Shown in pieces: positions 1-5,759 of a stretch of DNA of 8,090 bases. The position numbers and the translations under genes are program-made. This stretch comes from Lachnospiraceae bacterium UBA3401 (GTDB lineage Bacteria > Bacillota > Clostridia > Lachnospirales > Lachnospiraceae): assembly GCA_002358575.1 (NCBI GenBank), contig DEPD01000197.1:1-8090 (forward strand), written 5' to 3'. How positions within the stretch are numbered: the stretch's first letter is position 1; each line of letters begins with the position of its first letter. The notes below the pieces were generated by a model, which saw only the letters and a program-made list of their open reading frames with translations, was not told where the DNA came from and did no database searches.

Positions 1-130
1 TAAAGGGAAACGGTATAGGGCAGGGACTGCCCGAATTAACGCCTGTGGAGATAGTAGGTAAACCAAACAAGTTTGGTTACGAGGTCAATGAAGCAGGAAG
101 CCCATTGGCTTTAGACAATGGGTAGTTCAC
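1..130 (+). mobile_element. Right end of an IS200/IS605-type (tnpB-bearing) element, partial
   Basis: The segment holds the 3' end of a tnpB-like frame followed by a subterminal hairpin and the end sequence TAGTTCAC. The hairpin is CCCATTG (101-107) paired perfectly with CAATGGG (116-122) over an 8-base loop. Elements of this family have no terminal inverted repeats; each end instead carries a small subterminal hairpin, and a right-end hairpin directly after or overlapping the tnpB stop is the usual layout. I infer the element boundary at about 130, just after TTCAC. The left end and any tnpA lie outside the window. The exact cleavage position cannot be fixed without the left end or an empty site. 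Confidence 0.6.
3..125 (+). CDS. tnpB: TnpB (IS200/IS605 accessory nuclease), C-terminal tail only
   Basis: Forty codons of an open frame enter from the left edge and stop at TAG 123-125. The peptide contains GLPELTPVE and ends EAGSPLALDNG, a type of tail I recognise from IS605-family TnpB proteins of clostridia. TnpB is an RNA-guided DNA nuclease (RuvC type, ancestor-like to Cas12) that uses an RNA from the element's right end. None of the RuvC or zinc-finger residues lie in this short tail, so activity cannot be judged. The frame at 2-61 reads GTARINACGD, also TnpB-tail-like, before stopping; similarity in two frames suggests that nucleotide (RNA) conservation rather than protein sequence dominates here. 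The upstream part is not visible. Confidence 0.55.
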   Translation, partial: KGNGIGQGLPELTPVEIVGKPNKFGYEVNEAGSPLALDNG

Positions 131-249
131 ATAGAGAGAATTCTTCTAGTGCCTCATGGTGGTTGGCATAATGATACAATATGTACAGTTGAAGTTAAAA
201 CACATGAAGGTGATTACAAAAAGCAAGAACCTAAGAAGAAAGAAAAGTT

Positions 250-254
250 GGAGG
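250..254 (+). promoter_or_regulatory. Ribosome binding site that favours a TTG start for the methyltransferase
   Basis: GGAGG at 250-254 is followed by 8 bases and then TTG at 263, in frame with the methyltransferase. The alternative in-frame GTG at 149 has only the weak AGAGAG (133-138) before it and lies 18 bases outside the inferred IS end. I therefore prefer TTG 263. The GGAGG falls within codons of the longer frame, so a chance match is possible. Confidence 0.5.
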
Positions 255-262
255 TTCGAGAA

Positions 263-1693
263 TTGAAAACTAAAGAAGATAATAAACTAATAGAGGAACT
301 GAATAAACTTCCTTTAGATTATTGGGATTTTAAGGAAGATGATACCAAAGAATATACACATGGATTGCATAACTACCCAGCGGTAATGGTATGCCCAATC
401 AGCAGAAATATTATCAATTTAGTAAGAGAAATACAGCCTGTAACTGCATTGTTAGATCCATTTTCTGGATCAGGAACAGTTGTTGTAGAAGGTATGATTA
501 ATGGCGTACCAACAGTATCAGGTAACGATATCAATCCGTTAGCTTTACTATTAACCAAAGTTAAATCTACTCCATTAGATTGTAAGAAACTGAAGAAGGA
601 AGCGGATAAGGTTAAGAAAGATATTATTGAGACTATAGAAAGTAATAAAATACTACTAGAGGAAGTCGATAGTTATATTGCAAATGAATTAGGTTTAGAT
701 ATTTTAGGGAAAAAGGGCTGGGGAGATTCTGCACCACAATACTTGAAACAATTCTGTAGCGAAAAAGGTTTAGATATTGAAATTCCTGAATTTAAGAATT
801 TAGGTTATTGGTTCAGACCTAGAGTTATCTTAGAACTTGCAATTGAGAAGGCAGCAATCGAAAAGGTTACAAATGCAGATATAAAAGACTTCATTTTTGT
901 TGCAATGAGTGAATCAATTAGATTAGTCTCAAATAGAAGAAATGGCGAATTTAAGATGTTTAGAATGCCTGCACCGAAAGTATTAGCTTTTAGGCCAGAT
1001 GTTTATGGTGAGTTTGAAAAGATTTTAACTAGAAATATCGAGAAGATGGAGGAGTTTGTTGTAAAACTTAATGAAAACGGAACTATTCCGGAAGTTTCAA
1101 TTTTTAGAAATAGCGCTTGTACATTGGATGATGTGCCAGATGATACTTATGATTTGATTGTAACTTCACCTCCTTATGGGGACAGTCGAACAACAGTTGC
1201 TTATGGTGAGTACAGTAGGCTTTCTTTACAATGGATAAACCTTGATAATATTACTGAGAAAGAGATTATGGGGGTAGATAAATCCTTAATGGGAGGGAAA
1301 AAATATCGTAATGGATTTGAATTGGATTTAAAAAGTGAAACATTGAGAGTAGCTTTAGATAAGATTAAAGATGAGGATCTAGAGAGAGCTGGAGATGTAT
1401 ATAGTTTTTATGAAGATTTAGATGCGGCCATAAAAAGTTCTGCGCAGAAAACAAAAAAAGGTGGATATCATTTTTGGGTTGTGGGCAACAGAACTGTAAA
1501 AAATATTCTTCTTCAGACGGATGTCATTATTTCTGAATTGGCGGAACAGTACGGATTGGAAACTGTTCACACTATAGATAGAAACATTCCAAATAAGGTT
1601 ATGCCTTCTGTTAATTCACCAACGAACGAGCCAGGAAAAACTGTGACAACTATGACTATGGAGCATATAGTTGTTTTGAGAAAAAGCATTTAA
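263..1693 (+). CDS. Type II DNA methyltransferase, SPPY type (probable N4-cytosine) of an MvaI/BcnI-like R-M system
   Basis: This is an AdoMet-dependent DNA methyltransferase that should protect host sites from the two nucleases encoded next door. Counting from TTG 263 (476 aa): THGLHNYPA at about 32-40 is the usual N-terminal motif of this class; DPFSGSGT (65-72) is motif I, the AdoMet loop; GNDINPLA (87-94) carries the acidic residue after it; TSPPYGD (301-307) is the catalytic motif IV, SPPY pointing to N4-cytosine; VVGNRTV (406-412) lies toward the C-terminus. About 235 residues separate motif I from motif IV, so the probable target-recognition region sits between them, an alpha-like order that is not the commonest for m4C enzymes. 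MvaI and BcnI systems use m4C enzymes, in agreement. The frame is open upstream to 92, through the IS end, so an older longer N-terminus may have been cut by insertion; GTG 149 (514 aa) is the alternative start. No convincing promoter is seen upstream. Confidence 0.88.
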   Translation: MKTKEDNKLIEELNKLPLDYWDFKEDDTKEYTHGLHNYPAVMVCPISRNIINLVREIQPVTALLDPFSGSGTVVVEGMINGVPTVSGNDINPLALLLTKVKSTPLDCKKLKKEADKVKKDIIETIESNKILLEEVDSYIANELGLDILGKKGWGDSAPQYLKQFCSEKGLDIEIPEFKNLGYWFRPRVILELAIEKAAIEKVTNADIKDFIFVAMSESIRLVSNRRNGEFKMFRMPAPKVLAFRPDVYGEFEKILTRNIEKMEEFVVKLNENGTIPEVSIFRNSACTLDDVPDDTYDLIVTSPPYGDSRTTVAYGEYSRLSLQWINLDNITEKEIMGVDKSLMGGKKYRNGFELDLKSETLRVALDKIKDEDLERAGDVYSFYEDLDAAIKSSAQKTKKGGYHFWVVGNRTVKNILLQTDVIISELAEQYGLETVHTIDRNIPNKVMPSVNSPTNEPGKTVTTMTMEHIVVLRKSI

Positions 1694-1703
1694 TAATAAG
1701 AGA

Positions 1704-1739
1704 GAGCTGTAGGGCTATCCGACAGCTCCCTATTTTATA
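1704..1739. terminator. Shared terminator hairpin between convergent methyltransferase and nuclease genes
   Basis: GAGCTGT (1704-1710) pairs perfectly with ACAGCTC (1722-1728) over an 11-base loop, and T-rich sequence (TATTTTATATT) follows on the plus strand. On the minus strand the stem is followed by TCTCTTATTATT, a weaker tail. The hairpin lies between the methyltransferase stop (1693) and the nuclease stop (1735), so it can end both convergent transcripts. Confidence 0.65.
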
Positions 1740-2514
1740 TTAGCTTATTCTTTTTATTAAAGCAGTTGTCTAGTTTATTTGGCGATACTCTTATTGCAGT
1801 TCCGTTATCGTGTGCCTTTCCTTTATTTTTTCCAGAGGCATACACACCGAGTCTTATGTCCATTTCTAAATCACCAGCAAGTAGACTGTCCATCATTTTG
1901 TCAGCACTGAAGTCTTCTAAGCTGTAAGCCTCAGTAAAATGAAAAGCTTCTTTTCCGTCCTGCATTTTACTTTTGGCTTGTACATGGTACATTTTTTTTG
2001 CCGGATATTTTTTGTCAAAGGCTTTTTTTAGTTGCTCCTCATCCCAATAAACATCTTCTAAGATACCATCTTCGGCATGTTCCAGATATAACTTATCATC
2101 AACTAATGTAAGTTTCATAAATGGTTCGCCATTTAAAGTGTTAAAATCAACTCCATTAACTGAGGTATGTAATACATTAATATTCTCATTAAGTTCTAAA
2201 GATTTTTCGGTTTTGTATCCGTATTTTTGACGCAATACCTTATTGTTTACACCGCGCCTGTTTGGCGATTTGGTAAAAAGAGTGATTTTACTATTTGAAC
2301 CGACTCTGTTCGCTTTTAACTCAACATCACCAATATCAGAAGCTTGAATAGAGTTCTCTTGTATGCCTAACTCGTCTTCTAATGTTTTGCCTACACCAGT
2401 ATCACCGGAACGATGAGATTTAATAAAACCTTTATCACGAATTTTGGATAATTCATCTTTGAATTTTTCATCTGAAGTTAAGTCGCCTGATATTTTTATT
2501 TTTCTTTCAGCCAT
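1735..2514 (-). CDS. MvaI/BcnI-family restriction endonuclease, paralogue 1 (259 aa)
   Basis: This is a Type II restriction endonuclease of the MvaI/BcnI family, enzymes known to act as monomers on short sites such as CCWGG or CCSGG. The N-terminal signature HRSGDTGVGKTLEDELGI (34-51) is followed by SDIGDVELK (59-67), giving the PD-ExK-type residues D60, E65 and K67, with E46 in the upstream helix. The C-terminal RLGVY (221-225) and HDNGTAIRV (235-243) match the conserved end of the family. Length is normal and no lesion is seen. The start ATG has AGGTGA seven bases upstream, and that Shine-Dalgarno overlaps the TAG of the paralogue 8 bases before it, so the two are probably translationally coupled. 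The actual recognition site cannot be read from sequence alone. Confidence 0.88.
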   Translation of the reverse strand: MAERKIKISGDLTSDEKFKDELSKIRDKGFIKSHRSGDTGVGKTLEDELGIQENSIQASDIGDVELKANRVGSNSKITLFTKSPNRRGVNNKVLRQKYGYKTEKSLELNENINVLHTSVNGVDFNTLNGEPFMKLTLVDDKLYLEHAEDGILEDVYWDEEQLKKAFDKKYPAKKMYHVQAKSKMQDGKEAFHFTEAYSLEDFSADKMMDSLLAGDLEMDIRLGVYASGKNKGKAHDNGTAIRVSPNKLDNCFNKKNKLI

Positions 2515-2522
2515 ATGATCAC

Positions 2523-3254
2523 CTATACAATTTTTTTATTTGTTTTAAAGAGAAGAGACTGATCTATTTCTTTGATACGGAAACCTGTTCCATGATCATG
2601 TGTTTGACCATCTTTAGCACCTCTATGATACTGGCCTATTCTTAAATCAATGTAAATCTTTCCTTGCTCAAGTAAAGAAACAAATGCATTATAGTCAAAG
2701 CCAGATACTTCATATGCTTCCGTAAATTTAAATTGCTCAGAGGCACCAACTCCCTGAGAATGTGCTTTCGCATAAACGAATTTATTTTTATACTTTTTCT
2801 CAAAAGCTTTTTTTAACTCTTCACGTGTCCAGTAAGCATATATTTTCTTGTCTTCTGCAACTATCGAGATCTTTGAATCATCACAAAGAATAATCAATTG
2901 GTGACCGGTATTTGCGATGGATATGTATCTATCTGCTGAGAGAGTAGCATGTAATACTTTTTCATTATTATCATAAGCATCGCTGGAATAGCCAAAAGTC
3001 TCTCTAAGAGTACTTGCAGCACCTTTGGGTTGAGGTGTTTTTGTAAACATGGTAAGCATGCTGTTTGAATTTAAGCGGCAAGATTTAAGTTCATAATCGC
3101 CAAAATCTGGTCCATCAATATTGTTTTCGGTAATACCAAGCAAATCTTCAAGAGTTTTACCAATGCCTGTAGGACCGGAACGATGTGTTTTTATCCATCC
3201 CATATCTACAATTTTTTTGTATTCTTGTATAAAATCATTTAATGTGTTAATCAT
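2523..3254 (-). CDS. MvaI/BcnI-family restriction endonuclease, paralogue 2 (243 aa)
   Basis: This is the promoter-proximal gene of the two-nuclease operon. HRSGPTGIGKTLEDLLGI (24-41) and GPDFGDYELKS (48-58) carry E36, D50, E55 and K57, the same positions I recall for the MvaI active site. RIGQYHRG and HDHGTGFRI near the C-terminus are the family's recognition-side motifs. The start is ATG 3254 because a perfect AAGGAGG (3267-3261) lies six bases upstream; an in-frame ATG 11 codons earlier lacks such a site. It is clearly homologous to paralogue 1 over the full length, but the middle third (about 75-170) is strongly diverged, so this is an old duplication or two subunits with different roles rather than a recent copy. 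Both catalytic sets look intact. Confidence 0.88.
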   Translation of the reverse strand: MINTLNDFIQEYKKIVDMGWIKTHRSGPTGIGKTLEDLLGITENNIDGPDFGDYELKSCRLNSNSMLTMFTKTPQPKGAASTLRETFGYSSDAYDNNEKVLHATLSADRYISIANTGHQLIILCDDSKISIVAEDKKIYAYWTREELKKAFEKKYKNKFVYAKAHSQGVGASEQFKFTEAYEVSGFDYNAFVSLLEQGKIYIDLRIGQYHRGAKDGQTHDHGTGFRIKEIDQSLLFKTNKKIV

Positions 3255-3260
3255 GATATT

Positions 3261-3267
3261 CCTCCTT
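3261..3267 (-). promoter_or_regulatory. Strong Shine-Dalgarno fixing the start of nuclease paralogue 2
   Basis: AAGGAGG on the minus strand, six bases before ATG 3254, is a near-ideal ribosome binding site. It decides against the longer in-frame start at 3287, which would place the site inside the coding region. Confidence 0.85.
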
Positions 3268-3308
3268 GGTTGTGTAATGATGTACATTTATCATATCCTG
3301 CAAATATA

Positions 3309-3326
3309 TTGTGATTATACTCACAA
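3309..3326. promoter_or_regulatory. Crp/Fnr-type palindrome over the nuclease -10
   Basis: TTGTGA (3309-3314) and TCACAA (3321-3326) form a perfect dyad with a six-base centre, containing the classic TGTGA-N6-TCACA of Crp/Fnr-family sites, also used by Fnr in Bacillus. It overlaps the -10 of the nuclease promoter, a position typical of repression. A further TGTGA half-site is at 3361-3365. A dedicated R-M controller is an alternative binder, but no controller gene is in the window. Confidence 0.5.
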
Positions 3327-3342
3327 AGACTCTGCGTTATTG
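3314..3342 (-). promoter_or_regulatory. Probable promoter of the nuclease operon
   Basis: A perfect TATAAT -10 lies at 3319-3314 on the minus strand. At 17 bases spacing the -35 is CAATAA (3342-3337), a poor match, which suggests low or activator-dependent expression. The start point would be near 3307, giving a leader of about 50 bases before ATG 3254. Confidence 0.5.
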
Positions 3343-3350
3343 TTTGTATT

Positions 3351-3380
3351 TTGCGCAAACTGTGATAAAATATCTATAAT
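3351..3380 (+). promoter_or_regulatory. Possible plus-strand promoter into the palindromic element
   Basis: TTGCGC (3351-3356) and TATAAT (3375-3380) are separated by 18 bases. Transcription would start near 3387, at the edge of the palindromic element. The -35 matches only four of six positions and overlaps the perfect palindrome TTTGCGCAAA (3350-3359), which may itself be an operator. Confidence 0.4.
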
Positions 3381-3551
3381 ATGATGTCAGGGTCAAAAGG
3401 TTATTAATAAATGAAGTGTGTTAATTGTGTTTGGATTGTACTTGTTTTTAAGTATGTTTTCTAAATATGAAATTAGGCAATTTAGAAAACAATTTTCATA
3501 CAGTTAACACAATTTCTGCTTGTAAGTAAGTAGTTTTGATCCTAACATTAT
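3381..3551. repeat. Nested palindromic element of ~171 bp (MITE-like or structured RNA)
   Basis: The ends pair over 18 bases: 3381-3398 with 3534-3551, one C-A mismatch and two G-T wobbles. Inside, 3417-3427 pairs with 3501-3511 (11 pairs, one wobble); TGTTTTCTAAAT (3455-3466) pairs perfectly with ATTTAGAAAACA (3480-3491); and TACTT (3439-3443) pairs with AAGTA (3450-3454). The result is a long basal stem leading to a branched top. No coding frame is evident. Two readings are open: a small non-autonomous element with long terminal inverted repeats, or a folded RNA driven by the TTGCGC/TATAAT promoter just before it. I cannot name a known family. Confidence 0.6.
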
Positions 3552-3700
3552 AATATTATATCAAAAAAAGTAGAAAATGTACATATAATTTTGGAAAATA
3601 GATTGAATAAAAATATAAAATATTCGGTAATTGTTGAGGAAGGTTTTTTGTTGAGAAAATAGGTATGACTAATGTAATAAAGTATAATAAAATAAAGTGA
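3552..3700. other. AT-rich non-coding gap
   Basis: This stretch is very AT-rich with stops in all frames. It contains an A7 run (3563-3569) and a lone TATAAT (3683-3688) without a matching -35. Together with the palindromic element it makes the ~440-base gap between the nuclease operon and the next gene traces. I see nothing else supportable. Confidence 0.5.
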
Positions 3701-3909
3701 ATTCTAAAAGATTTTGATGTTCACCAAATAAAGGAAATGGATATCGATGAACTATACTACGAATTTAGAGAGGACTTTCAGGTAACTAGTAGGGATTCCA
3801 AACATAATAGCTGGAGGAAGTGAAGTAGGTCTGCAATAGAAGCGTTGGAGGACATAAAGATGATTTTATTGAATATGTATTAGGAGGTATTTGTGATTGC
3901 AAGAATTAA
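3701..3909 (+). pseudogene. Decayed gene fragment of unknown family
   Basis: One frame from 3701 reads protein-like sequence including EMDIDELYYEFREDF and KHNSWRK, ending at TGA 3821-3823. After the stop the same frame gives SRSAIEAL, and then a +2 shift near 3850 gives GHKDDFIEYVLGGICD, ending at TAA 3907-3909. Acidic and aromatic content is what a coding remnant would give, and the pieces join into one ~68-residue stretch with one stop and one shift. No Shine-Dalgarno at proper spacing precedes ATG 3737 (AAAGGAA is too close). It overlaps the ribosome binding site of the following HEPN gene, so it may be the tail of a former upstream partner. I do not recognise the family. Confidence 0.35.
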
Positions 3910-4857
3910 AAATAGTTTTGTGTCAGGAAATAAAGTATTGTGGTTTGTTTGATATGAAAGGTTTGTTGCCTTATAATATTAGAAGAGAATGGTCATTACA
4001 AAGAAATAATATAAGATATGATATCGTGATAACAACAGCGGTTAACCAAAAGTTTATAATAATAAAGGCATCAAAGTTGGTTAAATTTTCTAAAGTTTAT
4101 GAGCTCTTGTCAGAAATCCTTAAATATGAATGTTTATATGATGGTAGATTTTTTTGTTATGAACAAATTAGAGGTGGATGGCATTGACAAGAGTGTAGAT
4201 ATTAAACCATATATGTTATCGTACTATAGTGGGACAAGGAGTTATTTTATTCTTAGCCAACCCATGAATGACACTGTGTATAAAAGGGGATTTTGTGCAT
4301 GGGAAAGATATAATAAACAAGTATTGAATGTTAATCAGATGTTCTATTATATTGGTTTTTCAGAAGGAATAACTGCAGACTTAAGACTTGCGCTTTTTTC
4401 TGAAATATTTGAACCTCTTTCAGAGTTTTTGAATAGTGAAAATAAAATACAACTTATTAATTCAAAACCTACTTTTGAAAGAAAAGAAAAGTGCCCGGCA
4501 TGCGGCAATAATTACAAAATATCAAAACCAAGTGATCCGTCTTTTAATGATAAAATAACTTCTGTTGTACAGGTGTATGGCTTGGATATATTTGTAGGAG
4601 ATGATGTTACTGCGGTGATAAAGAAAACTGTAAAAACAAGAAACAAAATGCTACATGTTGATGTCGAAAAGCAAGATACTTTGAATAAAGGTCAATGCGG
4701 ATTTTACATTAAGAAATATGTTGAGCTATATAGAATGGTTGTATTACAAGAAATAAAGGTGTGGAATACAGAAATGAATGAAGAGTTGAAAAATTCAATA
4801 TTTAAGTTCAATAAGGAGTTTCCTAATTTGAGAATAAAGAAAAGAAGGATGCATTAA
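3897..4857 (+). pseudogene. ApeA-like HEPN RNase, interrupted by a frameshift
   Basis: ApeA-type proteins are anti-phage defence factors with a beta-rich N-terminal domain and a C-terminal HEPN ribonuclease. TTG 3897 follows AGGAGG (3882-3887) by nine bases and opens a 96-codon frame ending at 4187; its VYELLSEILKYECLYDGRFF (3' part) is typical of the N-terminal domain. The continuation, DGIDKSVDIKPYMLSYYSG onward to TAA 4857, lies in the +1 frame. The HEPN motif is RNKMLH, R-x4-H, with R at codon 4639-4641. A CPACG pair (about 4492-4506) has no second pair nearby. The switch falls between about 4146 and 4176, close to the run T7 (4149-4155); losing one T would join the frames into a ~319-residue protein. 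That is short for ApeA proteins, so part of the usual linker may be absent. It may be a pseudogene, a slippage-controlled gene or a read error. The assignment to ApeA-like HEPN is from recalled family features. Confidence 0.65.
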
Positions 4858-4913
4858 TAATGGAATAAACATTCGATGCAATAAAAATATCGCTATGTTA
4901 GAGATGTCAGATT

Positions 4914-5120
4914 TTGGATATATTATTCGGCAGACAAATTTCCCTTGACCGACTAAGTAGCGTAGGAGACGGTGTTTCAATGACGTTCGAAGAAGGTCCT
5001 CATGCATACATAGTGGAGAATGGGCGAAACATCTGTGAGGCGACCATGGTCCGCAGAAATGGAGAATTTTGTATTGTATGGTTTAATGACAAAGGAGGAG
5101 CGAAGCTGCGGAGGGAGTAG
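4914..5120 (+). CDS. Small hypothetical protein (68 aa, or 46 aa from an inner ATG)
   Basis: I do not recognise this gene. The frame starts at TTG 4914 and ends TAG 5118-5120; it contains HAYIVENGRNICEATMVRR and IVWFNDKGGAKLRRE, a mixed, soluble, slightly basic sequence with no membrane segment or known motif. The TTG lacks a good ribosome binding site; ATG 4980 has AGGAGA (4964-4969) ten bases upstream and would give 46 residues. Its base composition is less AT-rich than the HEPN gene before it, resembling the regulator genes that follow, so it probably belongs with them. It ends 34 bases before the consensus promoter of the next operon. It may also be the remnant of a longer gene. Confidence 0.45.
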   Translation: MDILFGRQISLDRLSSVGDGVSMTFEEGPHAYIVENGRNICEATMVRRNGEFCIVWFNDKGGAKLRRE

Positions 5121-5154
5121 ATTACTTGCATTAAACTTTTTATCAAAAATGGGG

Positions 5155-5183
5155 TTGACAGATGCAGCTCCCTTTGATATACT
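5155..5183 (+). promoter_or_regulatory. Consensus sigma-A promoter of the XRE/ImmA-like operon
   Basis: TTGACA (5155-5160), 17 bases, then TATACT (5178-5183): eleven of twelve consensus positions at ideal spacing. Transcription would start near 5190, which leaves a long leader before the regulator start (about 75 to 177 bases depending on start). Confidence 0.75.
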
Positions 5184-5190
5184 TCAAGTT

Positions 5191-5208
5191 GTCAACTGTT
5201 AGGTTGAC
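5191..5208. promoter_or_regulatory. Operator dyad GTCAA-N8-TTGAC, copy 1
   Basis: GTCAA (5191-5195) and TTGAC (5204-5208) form an 18-base dyad covering the inferred transcription start, a repressor-type position. A third TTGAC follows directly at 5211-5215, and a small palindrome AGTTGTCAACT (5187-5197) overlaps the left arm. The same dyad with the same eight-base centre recurs at 6416-6433. The encoded XRE protein is the obvious candidate binder, giving negative autoregulation. Confidence 0.6.
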
Positions 5209-5216
5209 GATTGACA

Positions 5217-5245
5217 TGGTAAAAGCCGTGTCAGGCAGCTTACCA
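5217..5245 (+). other. Hairpin in the leader of the XRE operon
   Basis: TGGTAA (5217-5222) pairs perfectly with TTACCA (5240-5245), with GCC/GGC inside (5225-5227 with 5234-5236). No T-run follows, so it is not a simple terminator; it would sit in the transcribed leader directly after the operator dyad. Confidence 0.45.
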
Positions 5246-5366
5246 AATTATTAATGAATAATGTATGGTCACACAATGTAAAATAAAGTGTAAAAGTAAA
5301 AAAGCGAAAAAACAAAAAAGAGAAAACCCAAAAGTAAAAGTAAATTATAAGAAAGTGCGGTTGAGA

Positions 5367-5759
5367 ATGATGAATGAAAATGAAAAGGTAAGTTTCGGAA
5401 AGTATATTGAAGTATTAAGAAAAGAGAAACAAAAATCACTGCGAGAAACAGCAAAAGCAATCGAAGTATCTCCACAGTTTTATAGCGAAGTGGAGAAAGG
5501 CAGAAGAAGTGCTTTCACAAACGAGAGACTTGGAAAGCTGGCGGCTTTTCTACTCTTAGACGAAAACCAGACTTATACACTTTATGATATAGCGGCCAAA
5601 GCTAGAACGGTAAACGATGTTGTAATACCACAGGACTGTGTGGACTATGTTTCTACGAACTCCTATGTAGTCGAGGCTTTGAGATTATCAAAAGAAACGG
5701 GGGCTGGCGAAGCGGAATGGCAGGTGCTTCTTGACGAATTAAGAGCTCGAAAGGGGTAG
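5367..5759 (+). CDS. XRE-family helix-turn-helix regulator (130 aa)
   Basis: This is a DNA-binding regulator of the lambda Cro/CI type. From ATG 5367, residues about 8-66 form the HTH domain: FGKYIEVLRKEKQKSLRETA, then the recognition helix region VSPQFYSEVEKGRR, then ERLGKLAAFL. The C-terminal half is a helical region ending ELRARKG with no known domain. The frame extends upstream to ATG 5265, adding 34 very Lys-rich residues, but that start has no Shine-Dalgarno and the family normally begins close to the HTH; ATG 5367/5370 also has only a weak site, so the start is uncertain. The stop TAG is immediately followed by the ImmA-like gene, the standard XRE-ImmA pair of ICEs and prophages. The dyad at 5191-5208 probably mediates autoregulation. 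Confidence 0.85.
   Translation: MMNENEKVSFGKYIEVLRKEKQKSLRETAKAIEVSPQFYSEVEKGRRSAFTNERLGKLAAFLLLDENQTYTLYDIAAKARTVNDVVIPQDCVDYVSTNSYVVEALRLSKETGAGEAEWQVLLDELRARKG

Larger units (their letters stand above)
1..150 (+). ncRNA. Possible omega-RNA (reRNA) scaffold and guide of TnpB, partial
   Basis: In IS200/IS605 elements the RNA that guides TnpB spans the tnpB 3' end and the right-end hairpin, and its guide is the ~16-20 bases immediately outside the element. Here the hairpin is 101-122, the element end is about 130, and the guide would be about 131-150 (beginning ATAGAGAGAATTC). This rests on family knowledge plus the visible hairpin; I see no direct proof of transcription, and the 5' part of the scaffold lies off the window. 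Confidence 0.35.

Noticed and set aside
373..558. 61-codon open frame on the minus strand
   Set aside because: It lies entirely within the methyltransferase motif I region and has no ribosome binding site or recognisable sequence.
3121..3384. 87-codon plus-strand frame
   Set aside because: It is antisense to the start of nuclease paralogue 2 and to its promoter; its hydrophobic content is a by-product of the opposite strand and AT-rich DNA.
4795..5007. 70-codon minus-strand frame across the end of the HEPN gene
   Set aside because: It is opposite the well-supported HEPN C-terminus and the small ORF, with no start signal.
5020..5202. 60-codon plus-strand frame
   Set aside because: It overlaps the small ORF at 4914-5120 in another frame and runs through the consensus promoter and operator, which is unlikely for a real gene.
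5265..5366. Lys-rich N-terminal extension of the first XRE regulator
   Set aside because: No Shine-Dalgarno at ATG 5265, low-complexity A-rich sequence, and the family begins near the HTH. It is kept only as an alternative start.
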